Shown: one piece after another, positions 1 to 12,800 of the stretch | How the letters are laid out: each line of letters begins with the position of its first letter | Position numbering within the stretch: the stretch's first letter is position 1 | NCBI RefSeq assembly: GCF_000005505.3 | Contig: NC_016133.3 | Location: 39,273,237 to 39,337,236, forward strand | DNA length: 64,000 bases | DNA from: Brachypodium distachyon | Lineage: Eukaryota > Streptophyta > Magnoliopsida > Poales > Poaceae | Direction: 5' to 3' | Notes under the pieces: model-generated | Database searches by the model: none | Told to the model about the DNA's origin: nothing | What the model saw: the letters and a program-made list of their open reading frames with translations, nothing else | Position numbers and translations under genes: made by a program

Positions 1-412
1 TCTAGTGGATTCGCTCTCCAGTTTTTTCGGCGACATTGCACATACCAAGATGAGCCTGGTGCGTTCCCTCGAAGAAAAAGATGAGCCTGATTCGTTCCTG
101 CTTTTCAGCCCAATGGAAGGGAGGCAGACAAATAAAGCAGCTACTTGCAGTTGGAGGAGTCCCAGATATGCGCAGTTACACGCAAAACATCTATAGTTAG
201 AAATCATTACTCAAAGAGAAAGTATTACATCCGTGTTACATGGATTGAGAGCCGTGAGGATAGATAGTCACGCCCAAGTATTAGCGGCTATCCGTCAATC
301 GGCTTTTCATAACCGATGGGACCATGGTGTAAAGTCTTTTAGTATGTTCCTAGTTATTACAACGGGGGGCAGTGCACGCTGTTTCTTGAATCCCAGATCT
401 TCCATAGGATTG

Positions 413-1117
413 TCAGGACCACTGATGGCCATAGGGAGGAGGCAGCGGCCAGAGGTGGAGGGGACGCCCAGGGAGCGGCATCGCCTGAGGAGGGGTGATC
501 CCTACGTGTTGCCAGATCCTTCGGCTGAACATGCAGTGGTAGAACAGATGTGTTTTCGTTTCAGCTTCGAGATTGCAGAGAGGACATAAAGCATCGGTGA
601 TGATGTGCTTCTTGAGCAGGTTTGATCTGGTGTTGAGTCGATCCCTGTAGAATAGCCATCCAAAGATCTTGACCTTCATGGGGACATGGTAGTGCCAAAT
701 GGCTTCAGAAATTGGATCGTGAGCTCCTTGAGAGAGTAGCTGATAGGCATGTTTGGTGGCAAAGGGGAGCCCTGATAGTAGAGTTCAAGAGTGAACAAAG
801 CGTGGCAAGCTCATCTTCCGCACAAGCCGTTAGTCGATTTCGCAGACAAAGATCCACACCATTATATAGTACAGCATATACCCCTGAGTATGGTTTAGTG
901 CAGTGAGAAAAAAGTGCAGGATAAGTGGTTCTGGGAGCAGCCATCTGTCTAACCAAAAGAAACAAGCTTTTCCATTGCCTACTGGCGGAGTTGGCTTCGA
1001 CATGATGCTCCATATGAACTTGAAGCCACCACTGCTCCTCTGTCCTACCTTAAAAACATAATTAAACAACACGTTCCACTCCTTCGCCAAATTACCACTG
1101 CAATTTCTAAATTGCAA
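413..1117 (-). mobile_element. Degenerate LINE (non-LTR retrotransposon) 3' fragment
   Basis: Two minus-strand stretches encode the end of a plant LINE ORF2. Positions 830-1117 read NGKACFFWLDRW, the FW-D-W signature that precedes the C-terminal zinc finger. Positions 413-679 read MKVKIFGWLFYRDRLNT...CPLCNLEAETKTHLFYHC, the zf-RVT zinc-binding domain with its C-x2-C...H-x4-C pattern. The two lie in different frames with stops between them, so this is an old dead copy. Its 5' part is missing. It lies just downstream of the first receptor kinase and is not part of it. Exact ends cannot be set from the sequence alone. Confidence 0.75.
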
Positions 1118-1276
1118 ACTGTAGTAGTTACTGAAATCAAAGCTTACTTGCCAGCCTAGTCAACCTATTTTTATCAGCCAAGATCACTGCTAATTGCAGT
1201 AATCCAATCGAGAGCGCGTTCCCACTATATACACCTGTTCACAAGGGATTCAACAACCTAGTCACAAATGCTACCA

Positions 1277-4200
1277 TCAGGGCAGGCTATGGGAGCCCGG
1301 TTTCGGCTTCTTCGATGATGAGACCGCAGCAGCCCTAGCATCGGTCAGCTCCTTCACGACGTCGAGCATTGAGGGCCGTCGCCCCGCCTCCTTCGCTGCA
1401 CATCTAAGAGCCAAGGCCAGGACCTTGCGCACCTCCTCCATCTCGTCCGTGCCATACACTTCGTCCATGAGGGCTGGGTCGCAGATGACCGCGACTTGGT
1501 CCGTGCCATTCAGTGCGTCGTGCACCCAGCTGGCAATGTCCATGTCGTCGGGGAACGAGGGATCCACTGCCATCTTTCTTGTTATCAGCTCAAGTAGTAC
1601 AACGCCGTAGCTGTACACGTCGGTCTCGATACTGCTCCTGGTGGAAAATGCCAATTCTGCAAGGAACCACACAGCTCATCAGATACCAGTTTGTCATCTG
1701 AATATCAAAATCGTGATTTCAATAAGGTATTCTTGATGACACATCTCAGTAGTATCAAAACAGCAAGGTACAGCTGGTGTTATGTAAAACTTCACTGAAA
1801 TTTCTACAATTTAAAGTGTATCGACAATATTCCAATAAGTTGCTTGCATGCTAAAGCAGAAAAAAAGGAACAGTTGTGCAATACTTTTTGTTTCATGCAT
1901 ACCTGGGGCCATATATCCAGTGGTGCCAACGATCCCAGTGGTCTGTGGAGCAGCAGAAGACTGATCCATGATCTTTGCAATGCCAAAATCTGAGATGCGT
2001 GGCACCATGTCCTTGTTCAGCAATATATTGCTTGGCTTAATATCTCGGTGAAATATTGCAGGGACACAGTCATGATGAAGATATGCTAGACCATGGGCAG
2101 TTCCAAGAGCTATGTTATAGCGCACACTCCAGTCCAAATTTGGCGTCGGCCGAACCCCATGCAGAACATCATAAAGGCTACCATGTTTCATAAAATCATA
2201 AAGTATGAACCCACACTCACTTCTCAACCAAAATTCTTTCAGCTTTATCAAGTTCCTATGCCGAATTTTACCCAGCGTCTTCAGTTCTCTAATCATGCTT
2301 TTGTAAGAACCGTTGCGTGTGGAAATTGCAAGCTTCTTTATAGCATATACTTCCCCTGAACGCAATGTTGCCTTGTACACAGTCCCATGAGCGCCTGTAC
2401 CAATGACATACTTGGCATCAAAGTTTTCTGTCATCTCTATAACCTCATTTAATTTTGAAGAAGAGCCTTCAAGCAAATTACTGATTGATTCCTCACTTTT
2501 TGTCTTTGAATCTCGAGTTTTTAGAAGGATGCAACTGAGTACAAGTACAAGTAGTGCTGCAATGAACAATGAACCGAGAACTATAAGAGCAACCTTGAAT
2601 CGGCCGTGTACTCCTCGCTTTTCTGATCCTCCACAAGGCTTCAAAACATTAGATCTCTTGCAAGAAGAATCACTGGAATGACAAGAAATACAGAGACCAG
2701 AATTTCCTCTGAACGAACTTGCTGTGGAATCCAGGAATTTCAGAAGATACGCTGGCACTGGTCCAGTGAATGTATTATAGGAAACATTCAAGGCAGTCAA
2801 TGACCGCAGCCTTCCTATTGTAGCGATACCTCCAGTGAGGTTATTAAGTGATAGATCTAAACTTTGCAGCTCTACCAAATTTCCCATTAGTGTTGGAATA
2901 TCACCCACAAGTCCATTCCTACTGAGGTTCAATGCAATGCCTAGTTTTATCAACTTTCCTAAGGATGCAGGGATACTACCCCCAAGAATGTTACCACCAA
3001 GTTGCAGTTCAATAAGCATAGTCAAATGCGAAAGAGAATCAGGTAAACCTCCACTGAATTTATTCTCCTGCAACCGCAGTTGTGACAGAAACTTCAGGTT
3101 GCTTACTGTCATGAGTGCCGAACCATTCAGGGAGTTGAAACTCAAATCCAGATAATACAGTTTGAAGCAGCCAGAAATCTGCACTGGAAGTGTACCCAGT
3201 AGACTGTTCTGTGACAGATTAAGAAATTTCAAATTCACCAATTTTCCAATTTCAGGTGGTATTGGACCAAAAAGCTTGTTATCTGACCAGTTTATCTTGG
3301 TAATATTTATGCATCCGCCCAAGCTTGCTGGAATGTCTCCACTTAAGGAGTTATGACTCAGATCCATATAGTCCAGATTTGTACAGTTTCTAAACGGTGG
3401 AACGGGTCCAGTCAGATTGTTATTTTGGAGAATGATTCGTTCCAAAGTTGAGCAGTTCATAACATCGGATGGAATGCTACCATTGAGAAGATTAAACCCC
3501 AAGTCCAACACTCTCAGACTTCTCCGTGAACAAATGTTTGGCGGAATCCCACCGGCAAAACTGTTGTTGGTGAAATCAATTTGTATTAAAGGGCTATGAA
3601 CACCAAAACCTGGTGGTATGACTCCAGTGAAGAAATTATTGAAAAGTGTGATGTTTTGCAAGAACTTCAACTCAGATAACACTGGAGGTAGTTTGCCAGT
3701 AAAACCATTGCTGTAAATAAGGACACTTTCAAGGCCCTTGATACTCCAAATGTCCCCAGGGAACTCCCCAGTGAGGCGATTCTCGAACAGAAAGAGCTTC
3801 TGTAAGTTTCTCAGATTAGCCAGCTCTTTAGGAACAGTACCCTCGAGCATGTTTGCATCCAGCTCTAGCCACTCCAACAAGCGACAGTTACCAATCTCAG
3901 GAGGGATTGGGCCGGACAAGGAGTTCTGAGAAAGCAAAAACTTGGAAAGATTGCTCAGCAGGCCGAGGGAAGCTGGAATATGGCCCGAGAGACTATTGTT
4001 GACAAATGCAAGTTGTGTCAAGCTACTGCAATTCCCTAGCCATGATGGAATTTCACCCCTTATTTGATTGAATGACAATATGAATATCTCCAACTTGCAG
4101 TCCTCAAAACTGAAATCGATCTCTCCAGTGAAGCTATTTGCAGTGGCATCAAAATTCTTCAGTCCTCTGACATAGCTCAAACTTTTCGGAACACTGCCGC

Positions 4201-4864
4201 TCAAACGATTATCTAGTAGATAGACATCCTCCAACTTGGTGCAGTTGCCAATTGAATCTGGAAGTACTCCAGATAATGCATTTTTATGCAACCAAAGGGA
4301 TTTAAGACTCGTCATTTCACCAATTGACAGAGGGATAGAACCACTGAGTTTGTTGGAATAGAGATACACGTCCTGCAGAAACTTGTTATTGAACAACCTC
4401 TCTGGTATTTCTCCATTGAGGGAGTTACTGTACAAGAAGAGAGATGACAGTTTTTTGAGGTTGCCAAGGGATTCTGGTATTTCACCAGTAAGAAAGTTCT
4501 CGGAAAGATCCAATTGATCAAGCATGCTACAATTGCCCAATTCTGGAGGGATTGGACCAGAAATGTTGTTATTTGTCAAACTGATGACTTCTAGGTACTT
4601 TATAAGTCCTATTTGAGCTCCTAGTGAGCCAGAAACTCCAGAAGATGATAGGTCAAGGGACACCACATTATTGTTTTTGTCACAACCAACCCCGATCCAT
4701 TTACAAGGAGTTCTATCAGAAGCATTCCAACTGCAGCTTATGGAACTTGGCAATATGAGATTTTTGGACAGTGCAAGAAGGGCTTGGCCATCCAAATTCA
4801 AACTCCACGATGATGGAACCAAAGCGAAGAAGAGAAAAAACCAATTCGACAATACCAGCCCCAT
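1277..4864 (-). CDS. LRR receptor-like kinase 1, PEPR-like (LRR-XI)
   Basis: Two coding exons, 4864-1903 and 1656-1277, with a 246-bp GT-AG intron at 1902-1657. The join falls in phase 1 inside the APE motif and gives a 1113-residue protein. Order: signal peptide (about 1-22), paired-Cys N-cap, about 27 LRRs of plant type (LxxLxLxxNxLxGxIP), a cysteine pair near LCISC, a transmembrane helix (about 758-781), then a Ser/Thr kinase. The kinase has a Gly loop GTGAHG (about 822), invariant Lys in YAIKK (about 843), HRD (about 939), DFG (about 959) and APE (about 986), so it is a complete RD kinase. The layout and the kinase C-terminus (ELITRKMAVDPSFPDD) resemble PEPR1/2, plasma-membrane receptors for the danger peptide Pep. 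The ligand is inferred from family only. The ATG is chosen because the paralogue at 13248 starts at the same MGL(V/I)L position. Not recognised: any truncation or frameshift. Confidence 0.93.
1657..1902 (-). other. Intron of receptor kinase 1
   Basis: Donor CCAG|GTATGC at 1902 and acceptor TTGCAG|AATTGG at 1657. Splicing joins codon pieces G and AA to make the Glu of the kinase APE motif. The paralogue has an intron at the identical codon (10316-10586), so the position predates the duplication. Confidence 0.93.
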
Positions 4865-6528
4865 TTTGTTCCTGAAATATTTTGTAAGAAGTTAGCATTC
4901 AGATTTTTCTTGAGGAAAAAAAGGTGATATTCAGAGCTGCCTCACAAATATCTTACAGCTTGAGCATCAAATGGAAAAAAAATGCAATACCTGGTAACAA
5001 ATACTTTACAAGGAACAAAGCTATGCACTATGTCCTAGCATACCATATGCACACTAGTCTATTTTCAATACATGATGGAGTACATCCTAGTGAAAGTTGT
5101 GTCTAAAAAGATATCTTAATCTGAGTTGTTTTACGGTTCATGCTTCTTTCTTATGCTTTGAGTCTAAATCTGATGGTTCTGGATAACATCTGATGGTTCT
5201 GGATAATTAGTCATAACCTTGAGGTCCGATTTTTTATTCCGGAAAGGGAGCTTTATTGATTCTCATTGTCATATCAAGCCGATACAATCCCACAAGAGTT
5301 CAAAACATCCAGTCTATGCATAACAAGATGCACATAACCCAAACTGAAACAGAATAAGGGTCCACCAAATTGAAGCTCAGGTTTGCACACCATTAAAGTG
5401 AGAATTTGCTGGTGGATACTACAAAACATATGGTCATCTGCTGGAATTCAAGTAACTGGTATTTTAGTATTACATATTTTTGTCTTGTCTTTTTGGAGAA
5501 AGAAGAGCGTGAAAAAATACCATCTGTTCTAAGTCTAAATGGTTGAAGATTCTCACAGTGAGCAGACAAATAAAGTGGGAAATATACACTTCTCATTTTG
5601 GTGGTCCTGGTTATAACGATGCTAATCCAAATAGTACATCTTCAATATAAGCAAATGCATTCGGCAATTTCGATATAACAAACTGAGAGTGCATGTAATG
5701 TCAGACCGTCAAACGCCATCAATTCCAATGGACAGTTTAGGTAATTCAGGCAAGCAAAACTCAAGATGCCAAAACCAGAGCCTATCCTTTTACTCCTACT
5801 TGTTTTGGCAAACTCATTTATTTCAGCGAAAGCACCCGTGGCTGCTGGCAAAACCGTAGCAAAAGAGATAAAATCATGAAAGCAACTCGAAACAGGTCCT
5901 ACAGCAACGTTTTTACTACTGTAATTCTTAGTTGCCTGAAATTTCTGAAACGTCAGCAGTAAAATTTCTGAAGCGTCAGTAGTAAAATGTTGGTCCAACT
6001 TTTAGTTTAGTTTATACCGTACTATATCTGGAGTGAATTCAAGACGAGGATGGTTGAGGGCCGTCTTGGATTGCTTGCAACTAATGAACAGAAGGCATTC
6101 GCAAAAAAATAAATGAACAGAAGGCTACTCATTAAAAAGTTGAAGAAAAAAAAATCCAGACCGGGGGGTGAAAAGATGCTTTAGCACAGTCCTTCCCATT
6201 ACCAAACAAACAAAAACCATACACTAACTGGCAGTCTGGCACTCTAATTCGACATACAGGTGAGAAATGTGTACTCCCAAAATCTCCCCACGCGCGCTAC
6301 TAGCAGTGGATGGACAGAAGCAATTCAGAGGAAATCACCAATCGTTTGGCCGACAGAGCAATTCAATTTGCAAGAACGGTACAAAGATTTCACGCGCGGC
6401 GTTCCCAGAACCAGAACGAAGAGCACCGGCATCGGCGGTTCCACAGGGAACAAAGGTAATCCCAACCCCCAACGGCGGAACGAGACTGAAAATGAGAGCG
6501 AAGACAGCAGCAGCGGCACGTACGTACC
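4865..6528 (-). other. Inferred 5'UTR intron and leader of receptor kinase 1
   Basis: An acceptor, ATTTCAG|GAACAAA-ATG, lies 7 nt before the start codon (exon begins at 4871). A matching donor, CCG|GTACGTAC, is seen at 6527. The same spacing and similar sites occur upstream of receptor kinase 2. This implies a non-coding first exon upstream of 6528 in the GC-rich block at about 6.35-6.95 kb, with the promoter beyond it. No clear TATA box was found. The intron body is AT-rich and has no supported gene. Sites are visible; use of the sites is inferred. Confidence 0.5.
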
Positions 6529-7203
6529 GGCAGCCGGCGCTCCGCAGATGAGGGCCGAGGGTGTTGGCGAGAGCAGCGCTGTGGTGCTAATGGCGAGAGA
6601 GGTGTTGGCAGGAACTGACTGCAGTGGGGGCCGGCACTTGCACGGGAGACGGGACACGGGAGGGAGAAGAGGCAAGTCAAATGGGAGTCGGATGCCGGCG
6701 ACTCTACTAGTACTAGTACGAGTACTCGTTCGTTTGCGGGGGCGGCGGTAGTTGTTGCCTTTGCCTGCCGCGGCAGGACTGGCCGACTGGGAGTGGAGGG
6801 GTGGGGCCTGACGCGGCAGAGACGAACGGACCCACGCGCGCGGAGGCAGTTCACACGGATTGAGAAACGGAGCTCTGTTCCCAGTTCCCACACGCACACG
6901 GGTCGATCGGGGCCGGTCGGTGTCACGAACCCGCGGGCTCGCGTTCACATCGGGTTTCGGTGGTGTTTGGCGCAGCGAGCGGCCAAGGTTTCTTCTGGCC
7001 TAGGAAAGGAGCATTCAAGTCTCGGCCCTTTTTATGTACAAAACGACAGTACGTCTGTCGAGTGTCGACCAAGGTGAGCACGCTCACATGTGAGCTAGTC
7101 GTACTCGTAAAGACAAAAGTAGTATTCAGGAGTGTTAGTTGGGTAGGTTTGTCATGCACAATGCTACTGCGGATGACATTCCATTCCACCGTTGAAAAAA
7201 TGG
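6529..7203. other. Putative leader exon and promoter of receptor kinase 1
   Basis: A GC-rich block (about 6.35-6.95 kb) with many CpGs lies beside the inferred 5'UTR donor. It is the likely transcription start area of the minus-strand kinase. The long overlapping open frames here are compositional artefacts. The right edge carries the 9-bp direct repeat AAAAAATGG (7195-7203) that flanks the next transposon. Confidence 0.35.
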
Positions 7204-8226
7204 GTCATAAAACAGAGACCTCAGGGGAAACTATTTCGCACAATGAACTCGTCACGAAACTATTTCACAAATCTAACCTTTTCGAATAGCGTCCAACAAT
7301 TAGGCGTTAAGCTCTTTAGCATAACGCCTCTCCCTAAGGCGCCATGCGCCTGCCACCGTGGCCAAGCGGAGCCAACCCAGACCCCATCGGTGACCATGCA
7401 AGGTCTCAAATTTTGCTAAGTCCTAGCATAATGCGCTATGCCCTCACTCTCTGCTGATTCCACCGCGAGTCCTAACATGATTCATGTATCAGGTTCTTCA
7501 CTATCCCACACAGTCATGCATGCAGCTACACATACCAACCTAGTTAGCTAGGCGACGATCGAAATGGATTACGCACATACCAAGCTAGTAGCTAGCTACT
7601 TGAGCTTAGCTCGCACACGGCACACAACACAGGGCTGCCGGGGGATCAATGCATGTGTCATGCATGTAGTAGTACAGGAAGAAGAGAACAACCTCTTCTT
7701 AAATGCATGCAATGGAACTGAGATCATAGCGTCTCTCCCACCGGCGCTATTGCTGAAAACATAGCGCCATACCAAATGGCGCTACATAGTCAGTGTGGTG
7801 TGCAGGCTGGCCCCACTTGTCACGTTGGCAGGCACATAACACCTTAGTTAGGGCATCTTCAACAAGAAATACTATATGGGTACCAATAAGATAGTGACCA
7901 ATATAGAAGAGAAATAAATACCACAACTAAGTAGTGGTTACTTGAAGAAGTAACAGGTACCACACGGATACCAAGATAGAAAAAAGAATAACATGTGGGT
8001 CCATCAAGAAAAAATATGAATAAGAAAAAAGAAAACACAATAAAAAAAGGAAGAACACAAATTTAGTATCAACCACCATTGGAGATGTTCTTAGAGGTGC
8101 TATGCCACAGATCTTAACGCCTAATTGTTGGGAGCTATGCGAAAGGGTTATATTTGTGAAATAATTTCGCAACGAGTTCATTGTGTAAAATAGTTTTGCT
8201 TTGAGGTTTGTTTTGTCGAAATCAAC
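7204..8226. mobile_element. Non-autonomous long-TIR element, possibly Mutator-like
   Basis: The left arm (from about 7204 to 7390) and the inverted right arm (about 7790-7847 plus 8094-8226) are reverse complements over roughly 180 bp. For example, the left reads CAATTAGGCGTTAAG...CATAACGCCTC and the complement of the right reads CAATTAGGCGTTAAG...CATAGCACCTC. The outermost few bases match less well. A perfect 9-bp direct repeat AAAAAATGG flanks it (7195-7203 and 8227-8235), as expected for Mutator-like elements. The interior (about 7400-7790) has no transposase. A 240-bp MITE has split the right arm. Confidence 0.7.
7851..8090. mobile_element. Tourist-like (PIF/Harbinger) MITE
   Basis: The 240-bp element has terminal inverted repeats GGGCATCTTCAAC and TTGGAGATGTTC. 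It is flanked by the 3-bp duplication TTA at 7848-7850 and 8091-8093, the PIF/Harbinger target-site size. It is AT-rich with no coding capacity. Removing it restores the right arm of the surrounding long-TIR element, which proves it is the younger insertion. Confidence 0.75.
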
Positions 8227-8235
8227 AAAAAATGG

Positions 8236-9006
8236 CTTGAAGTTCTGAACATTCTGTGATCTAGCCGCAAGCCCGGGTAAAATGACCCGGTCTTCCAGTT
8301 TCTTCCGATTGACTCGTCCACCGGTCCCTATCGTCCCCCCGCAGCCGATCCGGATCACTTAACAAATCAATTTGCAGGAAACAGCATTTACCGAGAACGA
8401 CGTTGGGGCTTCCTGGTGCAAGTTTTGTTACCAGTGTCAAAGTGGGCAAGTGGCTTCAATGTATGTACCGGCTTGTATAGCGACGGCGGCTAAGATATGC
8501 ATAGTTGCATGAAATAAAATACGATTCGTTATCCCCTCTCATACTCTATCAATATTTTTCATCATATCACGACGATTGGTTACATGTTAACGGCGAAAAG
8601 CAAAAAAATCACAACCTGACAGTGAACGAAGAGAACACCGATATATTGCAGTATTTTACCCAATCGAAGTCTTGTTCAGAGGAAAAATAAAAGGTGAGCC
8701 CAAGTGCCGCCGCAGCACTGGCGACATGAAAATTGGTTAATTAACCTAGGACGGCCTGCTGCGTTTGTGCCTTTTTCAATTACTTCCGATTCCGATTCAT
8801 AAAACGTGTCGTCTATTTTGTATAAAGTTTGTACAAATTTTGTGATAAGTGGACGAGGATCTAGGAAGCTGTTGGCACGAGCACGATTGTCAGTGGCGTC
8901 GAGTTCACACGTACGGTAGCTGCGTGTACGTGTGCGTGTGCTCGGCAGTGGTGACACGATCACAAAAGCGAAGCACTTGGTCATAGTCGGAGTATATGTT
9001 TCGCTA
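8236..9006. other. Intergenic sequence, no gene seen
   Basis: Unique-looking AT-rich DNA between the long-TIR element and the next Stowaway MITE. No open frame with recognisable domains, no RNA gene and no terminal repeats were found. Confidence 0.5.
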
Positions 9007-9121
9007 TCTGACGTCCGTCCCATACGAAGTGACTTTCTCTTAGATGTATCTAGACGATTTTTAGACATAGATATATTCATATTTGGACAAATTTGAGTTA
9101 GTTAATATGAGACGGAGTGAG
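9007..9121. mobile_element. Stowaway (Tc1/mariner) MITE
   Basis: About 115 bp that folds back on itself. The left end CTGACGTCCGTCCCATA pairs with the complement of the right end, CTCACTCCGTCTCATA. TA dinucleotides flank it (9005-9006 and 9122-9123). The internal sequence, rich in GTATCTAGAC-like words, is typical of grass Stowaway families. Confidence 0.7.
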
Positions 9122-9848
9122 TATGTCTATTTATCTATCTACTATCAATCCATTCATCTATTTATCTTTATAACTTTTGTGCCCACGCCCAAATTTTTTG
9201 TGATTCCAGAATTTGGATTAGTCAAACCAGAAGAACGTACCTACATCTTACACGAGCCGTCCCCGAAACAGACGAGTACTCCGATAGTCCGATCCAGTAC
9301 ATGTTGTCTGAATTCGCAGCATCAACGAACCCATCATATAATTAGGCTCATGGAACCTACAGCTGCATCCCACAGAGCTTGCTTTGATGCCTGTAGATGT
9401 AAACGAGACAGCAGTACAGTAGCAATGCTGCAGGAATTCCACTCAAATTTGTCTTGTCGACCCTCAACGGGAAGAGTTTATTGCAAAAGCTAGAAGGATC
9501 AAAACTGAAGCATAAGTACGTGTCACCATTGAATAAAACCAGTGGCAACTAAACTTGCCTTTTCTTTTCTTGGAACAGCTCTGATCCCCATTTCGGCAGA
9601 AGATAGCTTTACAGAGGGAATAGAGCAATATCTTTGCTAGCACAAAGCATCAGCATCTTCGGGAGACTTACACCTGTTACTGAACTCTAACAGAGTACGA
9701 AAACTACTATGTAGCCATGTAGATAGAGCATCAACGAGCCAAGACACAGAGGAGTTGCTGAAGTGCCTTTGCGCCACCTACGATGCCACCTGAAGCATCT
9801 CTTCTTTTCTGCCAGCATCGTCTTCCAAAATTCCTTCCTCTGCAGTCA
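9122..9848. other. 3' flank of receptor kinase 2
   Basis: Non-coding sequence downstream of the stop codon at 9849. It probably holds the 3'UTR of the minus-strand gene. No domain-bearing ORF or repeat was recognised. Confidence 0.4.
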
Positions 9849-12800
9849 CTAAGAACTGCTGGAACCTCTTTGTATGACACCGTTGTCTCCGTTTGCTGGA
9901 ACTGCTGGAACAAAACAAGAGGTTGCTTGGTTGTGAAGAGAACTGCTGGAACCAGATATCTCCTGCTTCGACAGGGATACATCATCACGCCTAGCATTTG
10001 TCAGCTCTTTCACAACATCCATCATAGAAGGCCTCTGTCTTGGGTCCTTGGCACTGCATCTAAGAGCTAACGACAGCACACCGCGTACTTCCTCCAGTTC
10101 AGCAGTTCCACATACTTCACGCATAAGAGCTGGGTCGCACACGGTTTCGATGATGTTGCCCTCGTTCAACGTGGTGGAGGATACCCAGCTAACTAGGTCC
10201 AGGTTATCAGGCAATGAGGGATCCAAGGCCATCTTTCTCGTAATCAGTTCAAGTAATACCACTCCGTAGCTATAGACGTCGAATTCGATCGTACTCCTGG
10301 TTGAAAATGCCATCTCTGCCACAAACCATAAGGCCCATTAGATATCTGTAAGTAATGCAAATGCGCTACTAAAAAATATGAGCAGAAAAAAACTATGGTT
10401 AAGTGTATATGTTCAGTAGCATTTTCAATATGCAATTCCAGGCTATACACACAAACAACTGGTTATCAAAACCTTTTAACAAACATACAGTATTAAATCA
10501 GTATCAAACGAATAAAAGAAGAACCATATAAAATAATTTAATGACCAAGATAAAAACATGCTCCATGTTTCATCGTCTGTTGATACCTGGGGCCATATAT
10601 CCAATGGTGCCAACGATTCCAGTTGTTAGTGCAGCAGGAGGGGACTGATCAATAATCTTTGCAATACCAAAGTCTGAGATATGCGGCACCATGTCCTTGT
10701 CCAGCAATATATTTTTTGGTTTAATGTCACGATGAATGATGGCTGGTTGACAGTCATTGTGGAGATAAGCTAAACCATGGGCTGTACCCAGAGCTATATT
10801 ATATCGTATACTCCACTCCAAGACTGGTGCTGGTTCAGTTCCATGCAGGACATCATGAAGGCTACCTTTCTCCATGAATTCATACAAGATCAGCCCATAC
10901 TCACGTTTCAACAAAAAGTCCTTTAGTTTTACCAAGTTCCTATGCCTAATATGACCAAGCGTATTCATCTCCCTTATCATGCTTGCATTCAAAATTTTGG
11001 TGGCACTAGACACAAGCTTCTTTACAGCATATACTTCTCCTGACCTCAGTGTAGCCTTGTAAACAGTTCCATGGCCACCTGTGCCAATGATGTACTTGTC
11101 ATCGAAGTTTTCAGTTGATTCTATAACCTCAATTAATTTAGAAGAAGACTCCCTAAAAAATTTAGTTAACCCTTCATCAACTTTAGTCTTCGAACATCTA
11201 TATTTCAAGAAAATACAAAGTACCAGAAAAGCACCAACAAGAGCCGAACCAAGACATATCACAGCTATCTTGACTCGGCCGACTACTCCTCTTTTGCTCA
11301 ATGGACTACACAGTTTCAAAACATTATCTTCCTTGCAAGAGGAATCACCATTATCACAAGACACACAAAGGCCTGAATTTCCATTGAAGGGACTTGGCGT
11401 GGAATTCATAAACTGTATAAGATTTTCTGGCACTGGCCCGCTGAATCTGTTGAAGGAAAGATTCAAGACATACAACGAGCCTAGATTTCTTAATGAATCA
11501 AGCCCTCCAGAAAGATTATTAAACGACAAATCTAAGCTTGCAAGATCCACCAAGTTGCCTAATTGGGATGGAATGTCACCCATCAGGCCATTGCTACTAA
11601 GGTTTAATGCAATGCTCAATTTTTCCAAAGATCCTACTGATGAAGGGAGATTACCCCCGAGAACATTGCCACCAAGTTGCAGCTCAATCAGCATATTTAA
11701 TTGCGAGATGCAATCTGGAATGCCACCACTGAATTTATTCTCCTGCAACCGCAGTTTTGACATATGCTTCAGACTGCATAATGTTATAAGCGCAGAACCA
11801 TTCAAAGAGTTGTGGGAGAGGTCAAGAATTTCCAACTTCACTAATTGTCCAAGTTCAGGTGGTATTGGACCAGCTAGCTTGTTTTTAGACCAGTCTAGAG
11901 ATGCCATTTTGACACATCTGCCCAGACTCGCCGGAATATGACCACTTAAGAAATTGTGACTGAGATCTATGAAGTTCAGATTTGCGCAGTGTCCGAATTG
12001 CGGTACTACCCCAATAAGACTGTTGTTCTGGAGACGAACTCGTACCATACTTGGACAGTTGGCGACACTGGATGGGATGGTACCATTGAGAAAATTATTC
12101 CCCAAGATCAAAACCTCCAATCTATTCCCTGAACAAATATTTGGTGGGATTCCACCAACAAAAATGTTATTTGTGAAGTCAATCTCTATTAAAGGGCTAC
12201 TCATCCCAAATCCTGGTGGTATGACTCCAGTGAACAAATTATCAAATAGTTTCACATACTGTAGGTGCTTCAGCTCAGCCAAGATTGGAGGTAGCCACCC
12301 AGACAAGTTGTTCCTGTACAGCAGGACATTCTCAAGGCTTTGGATGCCCCAAATATCCTGCGGGAACTCCCCAGTAAGGTGATTCTCGAACAGAAAGAGA
12401 CGCTTCAACCTACTCAAGTTAGCAAGCTGTTTTGGAACAGTGCCCTCAAGGTGGTTTGCATCCAACTCCAGCGACTCCAGCGACCGACAGTTACCAATCT
12501 CAGGAGGGATTGGCCCAGTCAAGGAGTTCTTAGTAAGTACAAGGATTGAGAGGTTTCTCAATAAACCTAATGAGGTTGGTATCTTGCCGGAGAGACTATT
12601 GTTGTAAAATCCAAGTGTGGTTAAGCTGCTACAATTGCCCAGCCATTCCGGGATTTTCCCACTGATCTGATTCGAAGATAATGCAAATTCTTCCAGTTTG
12701 CAGGTCTTGAATATAAAAGAGATATCACCTGTAAAACTATTCCTGCTGACATGCAAGAGTCTGAGTCCTTCCATATTGCTCAAGGATTTTGGAAGACTCC

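Noticed and set aside
5228..5400. Possible MITE or retro-sequence beginning TTTTTTATTCCGGAAAGGGAG
   Set aside because: The start resembles a known repeat edge, but I could find neither a matching inverted end nor a target duplication.
6325..6948. Long overlapping open frames on both strands in the GC-rich block
   Set aside because: Open in several frames at once, Pro/Arg/Ser-rich without a domain; best explained by GC bias in the leader/promoter of receptor kinase 1.
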